A stretch of DNA of 5,747 nucleotides. Origin: Ruminococcus sp. UBA7477. GTDB taxonomy: Bacteria > Bacillota > Clostridia > Oscillospirales > Ruminococcaceae. A program made the translations under genes and the position numbers. The stretch lies in assembly GCA_002479715.1 (NCBI GenBank), contig DLOT01000048.1:20430-26176 (forward strand), read 5' to 3'. Under the pieces are notes generated by a model. It worked only from the letters and a program-made list of their open reading frames with translations. It searched no databases and was not told the DNA's origin. This document shows positions 5,073-5,747 of the stretch, in pieces. Within the stretch, counting starts at the first letter, position 1. Every line of letters begins with the position of its first letter.

Positions 5073-5543
5073 TTACTCCTCCCAAGAAACATTGACATCC
5101 TCCGGGAGCAGCTCATTTGTTACGATTTGCTTGACCTCGCCGTAGCGATCGAGCTGCTCCTTTGAGATAACAACATCGACACGGGCAACCTCATATCGCC
5201 CGTCCCCGGTTACGATTAATTCTATGCTGACCGACCGCGGTTTTATTCCCGCTGATACAAGTTTTGCAGAAATAAAATCAGCGATCCTTTCCGAAGCCTC
5301 CTCCGAAACGCTTTCCGAAAAAGCCAGTTCGCCTTCCTGCTCGTATGTCAGCTCAAATTCGGCAGTATAGCTTTCTACAAGCTCGCCTAAGTTTACGGAC
5401 AAGAGCGGCTGCGCCACCGATATAATGATTATCAGCGCTGTGATCGTCCTTATCTGCGGCTTATATTTTTCGGATACCGCCATGTCAGCCAATGAAGCAC
5501 ATATTCCGGCAACGCATCCTGCGATCAATGCGGCTTTCAGCAT
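5073..5543 (-). CDS. spoIIIAF: Stage III sporulation protein AF
   Basis: A 156-aa SpoIIIA membrane component. Two hydrophobic helices at about residues 3-19 and 32-50 are followed by a soluble region; its C-terminal part (about 80-156: ERIADFISAKLVSAGI, SVSIELIVTGDGRYEVARVDVVIS, VKQIVTNELL) has the alternating helix/strand pattern of the ring-building fold known in SpoIIIAF. Recognition rests on this pattern and on position between spoIIIAE and spoIIIAG, since the family is poorly conserved; Bacillus SpoIIIAF is about 206 aa. The ATG at 5543 has an excellent AAAGGAGG eight bases ahead. It starts 19 bases after the spoIIIAE stop. As part of the mother-cell operon it likely helps assemble the AG/AH channel base. 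Confidence 0.88.
   Translation of the reverse strand: MLKAALIAGCVAGICASLADMAVSEKYKPQIRTITALIIIISVAQPLLSVNLGELVESYTAEFELTYEQEGELAFSESVSEEASERIADFISAKLVSAGIKPRSVSIELIVTGDGRYEVARVDVVISKEQLDRYGEVKQIVTNELLPEDVNVSWEE
5076..5083 (-). promoter_or_regulatory. Shine-Dalgarno site deciding the spoIIIAG start
   Basis: GGGAGGAG on the minus strand, five bases before the ATG at 5070, overlapping the final Trp-Glu-Glu codons of spoIIIAF. It argues against initiation at the upstream in-frame TTG (5085), which lies just before it, and suggests coupled translation of AF and AG. Confidence 0.85.
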
Positions 5544-5562
5544 CGTATCAGCCTCCTTTGGT

Positions 5563-5747
5563 TTATACGGCGTTCATACAGGCAAGCATCATCAATGCCG
5601 TTGATATGATAAATACAAGTCCCATAAGCACGGACACGGTCAGGATTATCGAAAAAACATCACCGACGCCCGATATCAGCCTTGAAATATTCTTCTGCCC
5701 CAGGATCTCCGCACACCCGTGAGTAATACTGACAGCAAGCCTCATTG
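5563..5747 (-). CDS. spoIIIAE: Stage III sporulation protein AE, C-terminal fragment (5' end outside window)
   Basis: About 60 C-terminal residues of a reading frame that is open through the right edge; the Met codon at 5745 is most likely internal. The sequence ends with CAEILGQKNISRLISGVGDV followed by a long hydrophobic segment (SIILTVSVLMGLVFIISTAL), matching the end of SpoIIIAE, a polytopic mother-cell membrane protein of about 400 aa thought to form the transport core of the SpoIIIA complex. Its place directly before spoIIIAF is the standard operon order. The fragment is too short to assess the rest of the protein. Confidence 0.85.
   Translation of the reverse strand, partial: MRLAVSITHGCAEILGQKNISRLISGVGDVFSIILTVSVLMGLVFIISTALMMLACMNAV

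Noticed and set aside
5071..5085. Longer spoIIIAG starting at TTG 5085
   Set aside because: It would place the strong GGGAGGAG ribosome site inside the coding region, with no SD upstream of the TTG itself.
1..5747. Search for tRNA or rRNA genes, CRISPR repeats, insertion sequences and phage genes
   Set aside because: Genes fill nearly the whole window in one direction with consistent character; no direct-repeat arrays, transposase motifs or tRNA-like folds were noticed.

Overview
The window is a compact, moderate-GC block in which every gene lies on the minus strand, so the genes read from high to low coordinates. It carries the end of a spoIIIA sporulation operon followed by yqhY (asp23-like), nusB, a TsaD-like gene, xseA, xseB and ispA. 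This combination points to a spore-forming member of the Firmicutes. The separate TsaD-like gene between nusB and xseA, and the short SpoIIIA proteins, suggest a Clostridia lineage such as Ruminococcus or another Oscillospiraceae. That placement is an inference from gene content and protein style, not from a marker tree.

Region 1 (5747 down to 3965) holds the 3' end of spoIIIAE, then complete spoIIIAF, spoIIIAG and spoIIIAH. These are mother-cell components of the SpoIIIA-SpoIIQ 'feeding tube' complex, which spans the space between mother cell and forespore during engulfment. Spacing is tight, with strong Shine-Dalgarno sites. The SD of spoIIIAG lies inside the last codons of spoIIIAF.

Region 2 (3964 down to 3871) is a 94-base gap with no visible terminator. 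It contains a good housekeeping-type promoter with an extended -10 and an inverted repeat whose distal arm abuts the SD of yqhY. It is the boundary between sporulation genes and housekeeping genes.

Region 3 (3870 down to 1) encodes an Asp23/YqhY protein, NusB, a divergent TsaD/Kae1-like protein, both subunits of exonuclease VII, and the first 210 codons of a farnesyl diphosphate synthase. From nusB on, genes are joined by ATGA overlaps or abutting stop/start codons, which suggests one co-translated operon. A structured 99-base leader with a boxA-like motif separates yqhY from nusB. Compared with the well-known Bacillus subtilis order (spoIIIA-accB-accC-yqhY-nusB-folD-xseA-xseB-ispA), accB and accC are missing and folD is replaced by the TsaD-like gene.

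The most interesting items are the TsaD-like paralogue, the possible boxA-like site ahead of nusB, and the promoter/inverted-repeat arrangement at the spoIIIAH-yqhY boundary. I see no mobile element, CRISPR array, tRNA or rRNA, and no gap of 300 bases without a gene.
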